Positions 10,124 through 19,056 of a DNA stretch of 64,000 nucleotides are shown here, in pieces. The stretch is from Bradyrhizobiaceae bacterium. Its GTDB lineage: Bacteria; Pseudomonadota; Alphaproteobacteria; Rhizobiales; Xanthobacteraceae. The stretch covers positions 62,001-126,000 of the forward strand of contig RXJC01000050.1 of assembly GCA_003963435.1 (NCBI GenBank), read 5' to 3'. Both the position numbers and the translations under genes were made by a program. The notes beneath the pieces are model-generated. The model saw only the letters and a program-made list of their open reading frames with translations. It was not told where the DNA came from and did not search any database. Numbering within the stretch: the first letter of the stretch is position 1; every line of letters starts with the position of its first letter.

Positions 10124-11749
10124 CTACAGGGAGCGGCCGAACATGGACGCTTCGCCGCCGAGACTGTTGCGTAGGTCCACGGCTTCCCAATACGACGAAG
10201 GCGCGGGGATGCCGGCGCGCCGCTCGATCTTGATGCCGGCGTTCGGAAAGGTGAGCTTCGCGTCGCGCTCGTCGTCGTCGACAAAGGCGTGGGTGGAGGC
10301 CCACAGGTCGATGGTCGCATCGAGATCGGGTAACGCTATCGCGTCCGTGATGCGTTGCGCTTCCGACAGGGCGCGGATGAGGGGCGCCGGCGTGAACTTG
10401 GGCGCCGCGACCAGGGACTTGATGCCGTTGATGTAGTCGTCGCGGTACACCGAAGGCACCACGATGCGAGACTGGCCGCCGCCGACCAGTTCCTTCGTCA
10501 TCATGATGCGCGACGTGCGTCCGTTGCCGTCGTTGAACGGATGGACGAGCACCAGCAGCGTGTGGACGAAGAGACCTCGCGCGAGCGGATGCGTGAGGCT
10601 GCCCAGCGTCTCGAAGCCTTCCTTCAGCGTACCCATGACGAGGTCGGGCAGGACGAACTCCGTGTTTCCAGCCGAATTCGGTTCGGTCTTGAAGTTGCCC
10701 GGGTCCTTCTCCGGACGGCCGTCCATCAGGTTCCTGTTGCGCTCCCTGATCTCGTCGACGAACTGGTCGAACGAGGCGGCCATCTGCATTCCCTTGACCA
10801 TCGCCGAGACCTGCCGGAACGTCTGCACGATGTCGCGTCCGTCGGCGGGCCGGCCGTCCGGCTCCTCGTCCTCGAAGACGATGCGGCGCGCCTTGTCGAC
10901 GGAAAACCGCGTTCCTTCGATGAAGTTGGTGAAGTACGCCTCGATGAACGACGTGCAGGCGCGCTCGTCCGGAGCGGCGTGTGGATCGGGCCGGTCGGGC
11001 AGGTCGCTGCGGTTCAGGACGAGTGCCAACGCCTTGAGGCGCTCCATGCATTCCGGATCGAACGGGGAATCCCGGCGGTGCCGGGCCTCGATCTTGTCGT
11101 CCGCGAACTTGGTCTCCCGCGTCCGCAGGAACGTGCCGATCAGATCGTCCAGGATCTTCAGTTCGTCGGCGGCATCCAGCGTGCCGGCGATCTTGTGCGC
11201 CTGGCGCCGGATCGCGCGCAGTCCTTCTTCGTGTTCGGTCTTGAAAAGGCGTTCTAGCTCCGCCTCGACGCCCTCGCGTCCGACGTTGCGGCGCGGGCCG
11301 TCGCGCTCTCGGGAGGGCTTGAGGTTCTCCAGCAGGGCACGCGCGGGACCGGGAAGTTGCGTTCCGAGATATGCGGTGTCTCCTTCGAGCGGGCCTGGCC
11401 CGGGAAAGGAGCGGATTTCCAGGCCCGGCAGGCTGAACCGCTTCCGCGTCTTGCCGTCGGCGTGCGTGCAGAAGACCCACCCGGGAAAGGCGGGCCGTCC
11501 ATCCTTGTTTCGGTCGCGCCACGGATTAACGTGGATGGCCGTCCGGCCGGTGAGCACGGCGTTCGGGATCAGCTTCGCCAGGATGCGTTGCCAGTGGGCG
11601 TAGGCGAACTCTTCGACGGATCGGCCTTCCAGCCGTCCGTAGACACCTTCCGTGATGCGGGTCAGATGACCGGCTTCTACTTGGCGGATGATGGCCCGGT
11701 CGTGGTTGCGGTCGCCCGTACCGGTTAACTGCAGTTTGTCGTCGATCAT
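10124..11749 (-). CDS. Fic-domain protein with N-terminal AbiEi-like antitoxin domain
   Basis: A 541-residue fusion. The first about 150 residues look like an AbiEi-type antitoxin or regulator (winged-helix start followed by VYGRLEG, AYLGTQL and GPARALLENL). The rest is a Fic AMP-transferase with core motif HPFNDGNGRTSR (around residue 400) and an upstream inhibitory helix TNFIEG (around residue 275), which matches the class II (S/T)xxxE(G/N) autoinhibition motif. Fic enzymes transfer AMP or other nucleotide moieties to target proteins. AbiEi proteins are DNA-binding antitoxins that repress their own promoter. The ATG at 11749 is preceded on its own strand by GGGAGG. The upstream DNA holds repeated elements that may be its operators. 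All catalytic residues appear intact. Confidence 0.85.
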   Translation of the reverse strand: MIDDKLQLTGTGDRNHDRAIIRQVEAGHLTRITEGVYGRLEGRSVEEFAYAHWQRILAKLIPNAVLTGRTAIHVNPWRDRNKDGRPAFPGWVFCTHADGKTRKRFSLPGLEIRSFPGPGPLEGDTAYLGTQLPGPARALLENLKPSRERDGPRRNVGREGVEAELERLFKTEHEEGLRAIRRQAHKIAGTLDAADELKILDDLIGTFLRTRETKFADDKIEARHRRDSPFDPECMERLKALALVLNRSDLPDRPDPHAAPDERACTSFIEAYFTNFIEGTRFSVDKARRIVFEDEEPDGRPADGRDIVQTFRQVSAMVKGMQMAASFDQFVDEIRERNRNLMDGRPEKDPGNFKTEPNSAGNTEFVLPDLVMGTLKEGFETLGSLTHPLARGLFVHTLLVLVHPFNDGNGRTSRIMMTKELVGGGQSRIVVPSVYRDDYINGIKSLVAAPKFTPAPLIRALSEAQRITDAIALPDLDATIDLWASTHAFVDDDERDAKLTFPNAGIKIERRAGIPAPSSYWEAVDLRNSLGGEASMFGRSL

Positions 11750-11945
11750 GGCGACTTAAGCCTCCCTAGATCGAGCAGGATGTCTCATTGAACATCTTAG
11801 TAGCCTATTTTGTCTCATATGTCAACATAATAGGTTCGAAGGTGGTTCCAAGAATCGATCATTTGGCGACTTAGGCATCGATAAAACTCGTTAAAACGTC
11901 TCACGGGGGGACTTAACCGTGAAAAATGTCTCAAAAGGCGACTTT
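11750..11945 (-). promoter_or_regulatory. Iterated TGTCTCA and GGCGACTTA elements upstream of the AbiEi-Fic gene
   Basis: Four copies of TGTCTCA or CGTCTCA (11781-11787, 11811-11817, 11897-11903, 11927-11933) and four of GGCGACTTA or close variants (11750-11758, 11865-11873, 11907-11915, 11937-11945) lie in 196 bp. The last two pairs repeat the same composite order with 3 bp between units. One GGCGACTTA copy directly abuts the start codon of the minus-strand Fic gene. The pattern suggests operator sites, plausibly for the AbiEi-like domain. Confidence 0.55.
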
Positions 11946-12158
11946 AGCAACGATTGCCATTGCGGGACTGGAACACCATTCGGGTCTAGGCCACTGGTTC
12001 GTCGCCGGCGTGGAGCCGCTCAGGACCCCTAGCCATCGGTTGCAATTGCTTTGTGATCGCTGCGTCGGATTGGCCGGCCGATCCGCAGCGTTCAATCGGT
12101 CGTCGCGCCGCGGCATCGTCCGAACTGCAAGCGGTAAGCTTGACCGCCGGTCCGGAAA
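11946..12158. other. Intergenic, nothing recognised
   Basis: 213 bp between the repeat-rich Fic leader and the stop of the flavoprotein gene. A short plus-strand frame here has no credible protein features. Confidence 0.5.
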
Positions 12159-13124
12159 CTACAACTGAACCTGTGTCGGGCTATCCCATCGCGACGATCG
12201 CGTTTGAACTCCTCGGAGACGATTGTGGATAGCGGTAGCGGCAATCGCGGCTTGCCCGATGGCGACGCCGATTTGATCGAGTCCGCGAACGACATCTCCG
12301 GCTGCGAATAGGCCATCGACTGATGTCCCTTGGTGCTCGTCGGTGATGACGCATCCGCTGCGATCGAGCTTTGCACCGGCTTCGCGAGCGAGGTCGGAGC
12401 GCGGGTCGCTCCCGAGAGCGGAATAAAGCGTGTCGAAGGTATGACGTGCACCGCTCCGCAGCGTGAGGGCACGGATGTGACCGTCTTCGACGGCAACGGA
12501 GCCGATCGGCTCTTCCACGGACTTGATGCCTGCCGCTCTAGCTTCTTCCTGTTCGTCCTCGGTAAGTAAGAGCGGCGCACCCAGTGAGAGAAGCGTAATA
12601 TCGCTCGCATATGTCTTCAGGAAGAGTGCTTCATGCAGACCGCCCGGGCCGTGGCCCAACACCCCTATTTTGTGGCCGATTGCTTCGAAACCATCGCAAA
12701 TCCCGCAATGGCGAACGAGCCTGCGCCGGATTGCTCCTGCCAAGTCGGGCAGGTCCGGCTCTTTGTCGACCACTCCGGTTGCCAGCAGTATCGTCCGCGT
12801 CGCTAAGCGCTCGGTGCCGAGGTCGGCGACAAAAAAGCCTTCCGCATGGCGCTGCAGACTCGACACCGTGCTCGAAATGGGGGCAATCCCGTATTTGAGC
12901 GCATGGGTTTTCATGCGCTCGATAAGGGCGGGTCCGCCAATGCCATCCGGGAAACCGGCCAGATTGTGCGATGTCGGAATGAGTGCCGCGCGGCTGTCTC
13001 CATTGTCTACCAGCCGGAAATCGCGGCGAAAGCGGGCCAAGTAAATCGCCGCAGTGAAACCGGCTGGCCCGCCTCCGACTACAAGGCAATCGAGTAGCGA
13101 GCTTCGCGGTCGGGCGAGATCCAT
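12159..13124 (-). CDS. NAD(P)/FAD-dependent oxidoreductase, thioredoxin-reductase-like
   Basis: A 321-residue flavoprotein with an N-terminal FAD-binding [16 protein letters not shown], a central redox-active disulphide motif HCGICDGFE (CxxC, like CATCDG of thioredoxin reductases), an NAD(P)-binding segment around GVLGHGPGG and the C-terminal [17 protein letters not shown] motif. It probably reduces a thioredoxin- or glutaredoxin-like partner with NAD(P)H. The NAD(P) glycine motif is GHGPGG rather than GGGxSA, so cofactor specificity is unclear. The ATG at 13124 is preferred; a GTG at 13154 would add ten residues. No thioredoxin gene lies beside it. Confidence 0.85.
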   Translation of the reverse strand: MDLARPRSSLLDCLVVGGGPAGFTAAIYLARFRRDFRLVDNGDSRAALIPTSHNLAGFPDGIGGPALIERMKTHALKYGIAPISSTVSSLQRHAEGFFVADLGTERLATRTILLATGVVDKEPDLPDLAGAIRRRLVRHCGICDGFEAIGHKIGVLGHGPGGLHEALFLKTYASDITLLSLGAPLLLTEDEQEEARAAGIKSVEEPIGSVAVEDGHIRALTLRSGARHTFDTLYSALGSDPRSDLAREAGAKLDRSGCVITDEHQGTSVDGLFAAGDVVRGLDQIGVAIGQAAIAATAIHNRLRGVQTRSSRWDSPTQVQL

Positions 13125-13154
13125 TAGCGACTTTCTGCCCCGATATGGACCCAC

Positions 13155-13704
13155 GGGTCCATTCGGAGGTTTGCTGGGTGAGTGAAATGGCGGTGACGAT
13201 TTCGCTTCGTGCCGGCAGGGCGCGCAGGTGAGGAGAAGGGCCCCGAAGCGTTCTTCGACGTCCCCTTATTCATGATTTCGAAGGGGGGTTGAGATCGGTT
13301 ACAGGTTCACGCCCAAGTGAAGCGGCCTAAGGCTCTTGCGCGCCAAAGCTTCCGCTCCGCCAGCTCTGGTCAAGCGCCGTCACGTGCTCATTGCTTTCAC
13401 GATCGGGAACCGAGTCCGCAGTCATGCGACTTCCGGCGTGGATGTCCTGTCGTCGGCAGGGAGCGTTGCTGGGCAACGTTCGAAGGCGAGTGCGACCATT
13501 CACTCACGATTGACCCCGCTTAGCGTCCTACAGGGCTCGCTGTCGACGATACGCTCAATGAGGGCGCATTGTCCGAAGGCCTTAAACCTGTCTCTTGCAA
13601 GATTCTCGGGCCTGGAGTTGCCGGCTGCCCGGATTAACGTGTAGAAAACCTCCTTCGTGTAGTGGTCGGTCGCATCGGGCATTTGCCCAGAGCGACTGCC
13701 CCGA
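13155..13704. other. 550-bp region without a supported gene
   Basis: Lies between the divergent flavoprotein and TnpB-like genes. A minus-strand frame at 13500-13682 could encode about 60 residues but lacks a ribosome-binding site and recognisable motifs. No repeat or RNA feature was seen. Confidence 0.4.
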
Positions 13705-15324
13705 ATGCCCGCCATTGTCCGAACCTTCACGACCCGGATTGAAAGCCATCCGGCCCTGGCCGCCAGGGCGGAGCTCGAATCCCGCGTTGAGCGGAAGCTC
13801 TACGCGGCTCTCCGCAGCAAGCGGGAATTCAGGGGCGACTTGGCCACCTCGTTTTATCAGCAGTTCGGCATATCGGCGAAGGCGCTCGACGGTATCCATC
13901 GCCAATTACAAGCGAAGCTGAAGTCGATCTCGGAGCTGGCAAAGGCCCACGTGGCCGAGCTCGGAATCATGATCGAGACCAAACGCAAACGCATCGCGAC
14001 ATCGCAAAAGACGCTGCGCCGCCCTACGGGACGCGGAGAGGTGCGACCTCCCGGTCTCCGGCGCAGTTTGCATCAGCAAAAACGCCGCCTCGCGGTCTTG
14101 GAGAGCAGGTATGCCGCCGCCAGAATGAGCGTCGACAACCCGCGCATCTGCTTCGGAACGCGCAAGTTGTTCAATGCGCAGCATCGTCTCGAAGAAGCTG
14201 GCTTCGCGGATCGCGCGGACTGGCTCCGACAGTGGCAGACGGTCCGCAGCGCGCAATTCTTCATCGAAGGCGCGGCGCGGCTCCCGAGCGGAAATCCGTT
14301 CGCCAGGCTGACGGCAAAGGAGGACGGCACGTTCGACCTTGAGCTTCGCCTGCCGGATACGCTGGGATACCTGGCGCAGACCGAGGCCGTGCCATCAGGA
14401 CACGTCGTCCGCTCGACGCACTTCGCTAGACTTCGCTTCGCCCATGGCGATGCGGAGATCCGGCAGGCTTTGACGACTATGAAGCCTCTTTCGTACCGCT
14501 TCCTTCGCGGCGAAGGCGGTTCCTGGTTCGTGTCGGTGATGCTTCAACAGGAGTTCACCGATCCTTCCGTGAGGGACTTCTCCAACGGCTGCCTCGGCGT
14601 GGACCTCAATGTCGATCACGTCGCGCTGACGCTGACGGATGCCACCGGCAATCCGCTGACGACAGTCAAGGATGCACCGGGCAATCCGGTGATGACCAGA
14701 CGCATCGATCTTCCCACATTCGGCAAGACCCGACCGCAGCGGCTGGACATGATCCGGAAGGCCGCCGCAGAGATTGCGGCTCTCGCGATGCAGCTCGGCG
14801 TTCCCGTCGCCGCCGAACGTCTCGACTTCAAGCGCAAGCGCGCCGAGCTCGAGACCGCGGTCGGCAGGAAGCGGGCGCGGATGCTGTCATCGTTCGCCTA
14901 CTCGAGCTTCGTCGAGGCGCTATCGCGGGTCTGCATACGCAAGTCGGTCAGGCTAGTCCTGGTCAATCCCGCCTACACATCTCTTATCGGCCGCGTGAAG
15001 TTCGCTCCCCGCTACGGGTCGAGCGTGCACGCGGCTGCGGCCTTGGCGATCGCCCGTCGGGCGATGGCCCTTTCCGAACGATTGCCGGCTTCCGGCGAGG
15101 GCATTCCGGTGCTCCTCGCTTCCGGCGACCGCGTCACCCTTCCGCGACCTGCAAGGATCGCCGGGAGGCATGTGTGGTCGTCGTGGAGCCAGTTGTCGCG
15201 AGGATTGTCAGCGGTCCATGCAGGACATCGGGGGGCGCGCCGTAGGGTGCGATCGGACGGCGCGAGCAATCTCGCTGTCGCGACGGGGACAGGCTCGCGC
15301 CGCCCCTTCTCCGGACCAGGGTGA
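13705..15324 (+). CDS. TnpB-related (IS605 OrfB-like) RuvC-fold protein
   Basis: A 539-residue protein of the TnpB-related family, the ancestor group of Cas12 nucleases. The N-terminal half is helical and basic. RuvC motif I is CLGVDLNVDH (Asp300) and motif II is VPVAAERLDFKRKR (Glu371). The third region reads NPAYTSLIGRVKF followed by YGSSVHAAAALAIARR (about 421-452); where classical TnpB has DxNAA, this protein has SVHAA, so the third catalytic Asp seems absent. The CxxC...CxxC zinc finger of TnpB is also missing. There is no tnpA and no IS ends were found. It may be an RNA-guided nuclease variant, an inactive derivative with a regulatory role, or a transposon-derived gene. The last about 60 residues look low in constraint. 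Confidence 0.75.
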   Translation: MPAIVRTFTTRIESHPALAARAELESRVERKLYAALRSKREFRGDLATSFYQQFGISAKALDGIHRQLQAKLKSISELAKAHVAELGIMIETKRKRIATSQKTLRRPTGRGEVRPPGLRRSLHQQKRRLAVLESRYAAARMSVDNPRICFGTRKLFNAQHRLEEAGFADRADWLRQWQTVRSAQFFIEGAARLPSGNPFARLTAKEDGTFDLELRLPDTLGYLAQTEAVPSGHVVRSTHFARLRFAHGDAEIRQALTTMKPLSYRFLRGEGGSWFVSVMLQQEFTDPSVRDFSNGCLGVDLNVDHVALTLTDATGNPLTTVKDAPGNPVMTRRIDLPTFGKTRPQRLDMIRKAAAEIAALAMQLGVPVAAERLDFKRKRAELETAVGRKRARMLSSFAYSSFVEALSRVCIRKSVRLVLVNPAYTSLIGRVKFAPRYGSSVHAAAALAIARRAMALSERLPASGEGIPVLLASGDRVTLPRPARIAGRHVWSSWSQLSRGLSAVHAGHRGARRRVRSDGASNLAVATGTGSRRPFSGPG

Positions 15325-15379
15325 GATTCCCCGGCGCGAGCGAGGTCCATGGTTTCGGCTTGACCTCGCCGCTTTCGGA

Positions 15380-15425
15380 CCGGCCTGATGGCCGGCGCGG
15401 AAGCGCGGATTCCACACGGAAATCC
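15380..15425 (+). other. Three consecutive hairpins 3' of the TnpB-like gene
   Basis: Three adjacent inverted repeats follow the stop codon: CCGGCC-TGAT-GGCCGG (15380-15395), GCGC-GGAA-GCGC (15395-15406) and GGATTCC-ACAC-GGAAATCC (15407-15425, one bulge). TnpB proteins use a structured omega RNA that overlaps or follows the 3' end of their gene, so this is a candidate scaffold. It could equally be a set of intergenic hairpins of other origin. Confidence 0.4.
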
Positions 15426-15557
15426 TATAAGCCGTTATGGGCCAGACAAAACGCGCCGGAAAATGGTGGAATAATCCGTATGGCGCGGACCTTATGCTAG
15501 GCGCACGCGTCAGAACGCGTTTGCGAACTGGCATCGCGTTTCACCAACAGAGGGCAG

Positions 15558-18500
15558 ATGCACAAAATCGCAGGAACGCTCAATCTCAGTGCGGGCGATC
15601 TGGTGGGACACCTGAATTGCCGTTATCTGACTGCCCTCGATCTCAGGGTGGCCAATGGCGAATTGGACAAGCCGAAGATTTGGGATCCGATGCTCGAAGT
15701 GCTGGCGGAACGCGGCACGCTGCACGAACGGGGCTTCATCGAACATCTCGAGGCAGGCGGCCTGACCGCGACAGTCGTGGAAGGTGTGGGGGTCGATGAC
15801 AAATCGCTCGCCGCCACCAGCGCCGCCATGGCCCGGGGAGACGCGATCATCGTTCAGGGGGCGCTGCGGGCCGGCCAATGGAACGGCCGGACCGACGTGC
15901 TTCGAAGAGTGGAAACACCAAGCTGCTTCGGCCCTTGGTCCTATGAAGTGATCGATACCAAGCTCGCGCGGGAAACGAAGGGCAATACGGTCCTTCAGAT
16001 ATCGCTCTACTCGGACCTGCTGGCGGAGACCCAGAAGGCAGAGCCAACCTCGGCCTTCGTGGTCACGCCGGGTACGAACTTCGTCCCCGAGACGTACCGG
16101 GTCGCCGATTATGGCGCGTACTATCGGCATGTCCGAAGTAGTCTGGAGAGCTGCGTCTCGGGAGCGATCGCTGGTGACTCCTATCCTGAGCCGATCGAAC
16201 ATTGCGAGATATGCCGTTGGCGCCGCCACTGTGACGAGACGAGGAGGGCGGACGATCATATGTCGCTCGTCGCCGGCATCAGTAAATCCCAGATTGGCGA
16301 GTTGGAGAGACGCGGCGTCGAAACCATGGCGGCGCTTGCGGTTCTGCCGTTGCCGCTCCAGTGGAGGCCCGATCGGGGGGCCGCAAAGAGCTTCGCGAAG
16401 ATCCGGGAGCAAGCAAGGATCCAGGTCGAAGGCCGCCAGAGTGGTGCGGTCGTTTACGAAACCTTGCCCCCGAAGGCTGGATTTGGCCTCTCGCGCCTAC
16501 CCGAGCCTTCTCCGGGCGACATATTCTTCGACTTCGAGGGCGACCCGTTTGTCGGCGACGGCGGACTGGAATTCCTGTTCGGGTATCTCTACTCGGATGA
16601 GGGCGGATCTGCGCGGTACGTCGGCGATTGGGCTTCCAATCGGCAGGAGGAGAGGGCAGCGTTCGAGCGCTTCGTCGATTTCGTGACCGAGCGCATGAGG
16701 ACCCACCCCGATCTGCATATCTACCATTTTGCTCCCTACGAGCCGGCGGCCATGAAGCGCCTGATGGGACGCTACGCGACGCGTGAGAACGAGGTCGACA
16801 GCCTGTTGCGCGCGGAGATTTTCGTGGATCTCTTCTCGGTCGTGCGGCACGCCATTCGAGCGAGCGTGGAGAGTTATTCGATCAAGAAGCTCGAGCCGCT
16901 GTACTCGTTCGTTCGGACCGTGCCGTTGGAGGACGTCGGTGCGGTGATGGCTCGGACACAGGCGCGCCTCGAACTGGCCGACGCTGCTGGCATTCCGGAA
17001 AGCGACAAGGCGGCGATCAGGGGATACAATCTGGATGATTGCGCGTCCACCGAAGCCTTGCGATCCTGGCTGGAAGCCGTTCGAGCGGACATGATCGCTG
17101 GTGGTGCGGTCATCGACCGGCCGGCGGCTCCAGCGGCCGAGATCAGCACCGAACTCGATGAATGGCAAAAGAAGGTGGCCGCACTTGTTGCGCGTTTGAC
17201 GGACGGCGTGCCGGACGACGTCGGGGAACGAAACGCCCAACAGCGGGCAAGTTGGCTCCTTGCCTTCATGCTGGACTGGCACGGGCGAGAAAAAAAGGCG
17301 GTCTGGTGGGAGTATTTCCGGCTTCGCGATCTGTCCGCCGACGATCTGCTCCATGAGCGCGCCGGCCTGGCGGATATCGAGTTTCTGCAGCAAGCTGGTG
17401 GTACCGCCAAGACGCCGATCCATCGGTACCGGTTTGCGCTTCAGGATACCGACATCCGGGCCGAGGACGATCTTAGGAGCATCGGGGGCGATAAGTTCGG
17501 TCGCGTGGTCGCCATGTCGCTCGACGAACGCACGATCGACATCAAGAAGCGCGGAGACACGGCAACCCTTCATCCGGAGGCGGTCTTCGCCCACAATTTC
17601 GTCGATACACAGGTTCTTGCCGACTCCCTGATGCGAATCGGAGAGTACGTAGCGGATCACGGAGTTGACGGGGAGGGCGACCACCGCGCTGCTCGCGACC
17701 TGTTGATGGCCGTTGCACCGCGTCTTCGCGGGCAGGAATTTCAGGTCGACGGCGAGGCGACCCTGGCGGCGGCGGTCCGCATAGCACTCCATCTCGACAG
17801 CAGCGTATTGCCGGTACAGGGGCCCCCCGGTGCTGGGAAGACCTATACCGGCGCTCGGATGATCTGCGCCCTCGCAAGGGAAGGGAAGACGGTCGGGATC
17901 ACGGCGAACAGCCATAAGGTCATCCGCAATCTTCTCGATGAGGTCGTCATCGCGGCCCGCGAACAGCACATTCCGATCGGGTCTCTCCAGAAGCTCTCCG
18001 ACAAGGAGGACGATCTTCCGGGTCTGCGGTTCACCACCGACAATGCGGCCTTTCTCGACGCCCTGCATACGGACTGCCGGGTGGGAGGCGGGACGGCCTG
18101 GTTCTGGGCGAGACCCGACGCCGCCCGCAGCGTCGACGTGCTCTTCATCGACGAAGCTGCGCAGATGTCGCTTGCAAACGTTCTGGCCGTATCGCAAGCC
18201 GCGAAGAGCATCGTGCTGTTGGGTGACCCCCGGCAGCTCGAGCAGCCGATCCAGGGAAGCCACCCCGACGGTGTCGACGTCTCGTCGCTCGACCATATTC
18301 TCGGCCCTCACGCTACCGTGCCAGCCGATCGGGGCCTCTTCCTCGCGGAGACATGGCGGTTGCATCCGCTGATCTGCTCATTCAATTCGGAGCTTTTCTA
18401 CGACGGCCGACTGCATCCCCATCCGGGCCTTGAGAACCAGTCAATCAAGTCGCAGGGCCGGCTGAGCGGAGCGGGGCTTCGCTACCTGCCCGTAGCGCAT

Positions 18501-18953
18501 GAAGGCAATCAGAGCTCGTCGCGTGAAGAAGCCGACACGATCCGCGACCTGGTGGCAGATATTCTGAGCAGCGGGACGACCTGGGTCAATCGCGAGGGCG
18601 TCGAGGCGCCGGTCGGATTGCAGGAGATACTGATCATCGCCCCTTACAATGCGCAGGTTTTCGAACTTCAGGAACGCATTCCCGGGGCCCGCATCGGGAC
18701 GGTGGACAAATTCCAGGGCCGCGAGGCCCCTATCGTGATCTATTCGATGACGACTTCGACCCATTTGGACGCTCCGCGGGGCATGGAGTTTCTCTACAGC
18801 GCCAACCGTCTGAACGTCGCAACGTCGCGCGCAAAATGCATCTGCGTCGTCGTGGCGTCCCCTCGCTTGTTCGAGGCGGAGTGCCGGACGCCCCGCCAGA
18901 TGCAGCTCGCCAACGCTTTTTGCAGATACTTGGAACTGGCGACGACGCTTTAA
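15558..18953 (+). CDS. TM0106-family RecB-like nuclease fused to DnaQ-like and DNA2/UPF1-like SF1 helicase domains
   Basis: A 1131-residue three-part enzyme. The N-terminal about 300 residues are a Cas4/RecB-like PD-(D/E)xK nuclease with an early Cys (NCRYL) and a cluster CEICRWRRHC near residue 215, likely an iron-sulphur site. A DEDD exonuclease-like domain follows, starting at DIFFDFEGDPF (about residue 323). The C-terminal helicase has Walker A GPPGAGKT (about 755), Walker B LFIDEAAQ (about 860), and late SF1 motifs TVDKFQGREA and LNVATSRAK. The combination is the known TM0106-type nuclease-helicase. A role in DNA end processing or defence is probable but not shown. It stands alone between the TnpB-like and ligase genes. 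Confidence 0.85.
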   Translation: MHKIAGTLNLSAGDLVGHLNCRYLTALDLRVANGELDKPKIWDPMLEVLAERGTLHERGFIEHLEAGGLTATVVEGVGVDDKSLAATSAAMARGDAIIVQGALRAGQWNGRTDVLRRVETPSCFGPWSYEVIDTKLARETKGNTVLQISLYSDLLAETQKAEPTSAFVVTPGTNFVPETYRVADYGAYYRHVRSSLESCVSGAIAGDSYPEPIEHCEICRWRRHCDETRRADDHMSLVAGISKSQIGELERRGVETMAALAVLPLPLQWRPDRGAAKSFAKIREQARIQVEGRQSGAVVYETLPPKAGFGLSRLPEPSPGDIFFDFEGDPFVGDGGLEFLFGYLYSDEGGSARYVGDWASNRQEERAAFERFVDFVTERMRTHPDLHIYHFAPYEPAAMKRLMGRYATRENEVDSLLRAEIFVDLFSVVRHAIRASVESYSIKKLEPLYSFVRTVPLEDVGAVMARTQARLELADAAGIPESDKAAIRGYNLDDCASTEALRSWLEAVRADMIAGGAVIDRPAAPAAEISTELDEWQKKVAALVARLTDGVPDDVGERNAQQRASWLLAFMLDWHGREKKAVWWEYFRLRDLSADDLLHERAGLADIEFLQQAGGTAKTPIHRYRFALQDTDIRAEDDLRSIGGDKFGRVVAMSLDERTIDIKKRGDTATLHPEAVFAHNFVDTQVLADSLMRIGEYVADHGVDGEGDHRAARDLLMAVAPRLRGQEFQVDGEATLAAAVRIALHLDSSVLPVQGPPGAGKTYTGARMICALAREGKTVGITANSHKVIRNLLDEVVIAAREQHIPIGSLQKLSDKEDDLPGLRFTTDNAAFLDALHTDCRVGGGTAWFWARPDAARSVDVLFIDEAAQMSLANVLAVSQAAKSIVLLGDPRQLEQPIQGSHPDGVDVSSLDHILGPHATVPADRGLFLAETWRLHPLICSFNSELFYDGRLHPHPGLENQSIKSQGRLSGAGLRYLPVAHEGNQSSSREEADTIRDLVADILSSGTTWVNREGVEAPVGLQEILIIAPYNAQVFELQERIPGARIGTVDKFQGREAPIVIYSMTTSTHLDAPRGMEFLYSANRLNVATSRAKCICVVVASPRLFEAECRTPRQMQLANAFCRYLELATTL

Positions 18954-19056
18954 GACTGGTGTCGCCGTCGAGCCTTTTTGCCCCTGACGGCGGACGGCGT
19001 CGTGGCAGGGTCGATCCGTTAGGATTTGCCTGCTAAACTGTTCTTTTGAGTAGTTG

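Noticed and set aside
9714..11522. Minus-strand open frame of 602 codons in a second frame over the Fic gene
   Set aside because: Overlaps the Fic protein in another frame and shows only Arg/Pro-rich low-complexity sequence.
11926..12168. Short plus-strand frame starting in the operator-like repeats
   Set aside because: No motif, and the start falls inside the repeat block. Unlikely to be a gene.
13500..13682. Minus-strand frame of about 60 codons upstream of the TnpB-like gene
   Set aside because: No ribosome-binding site, no domain and no partner. Too weak to list as a gene.
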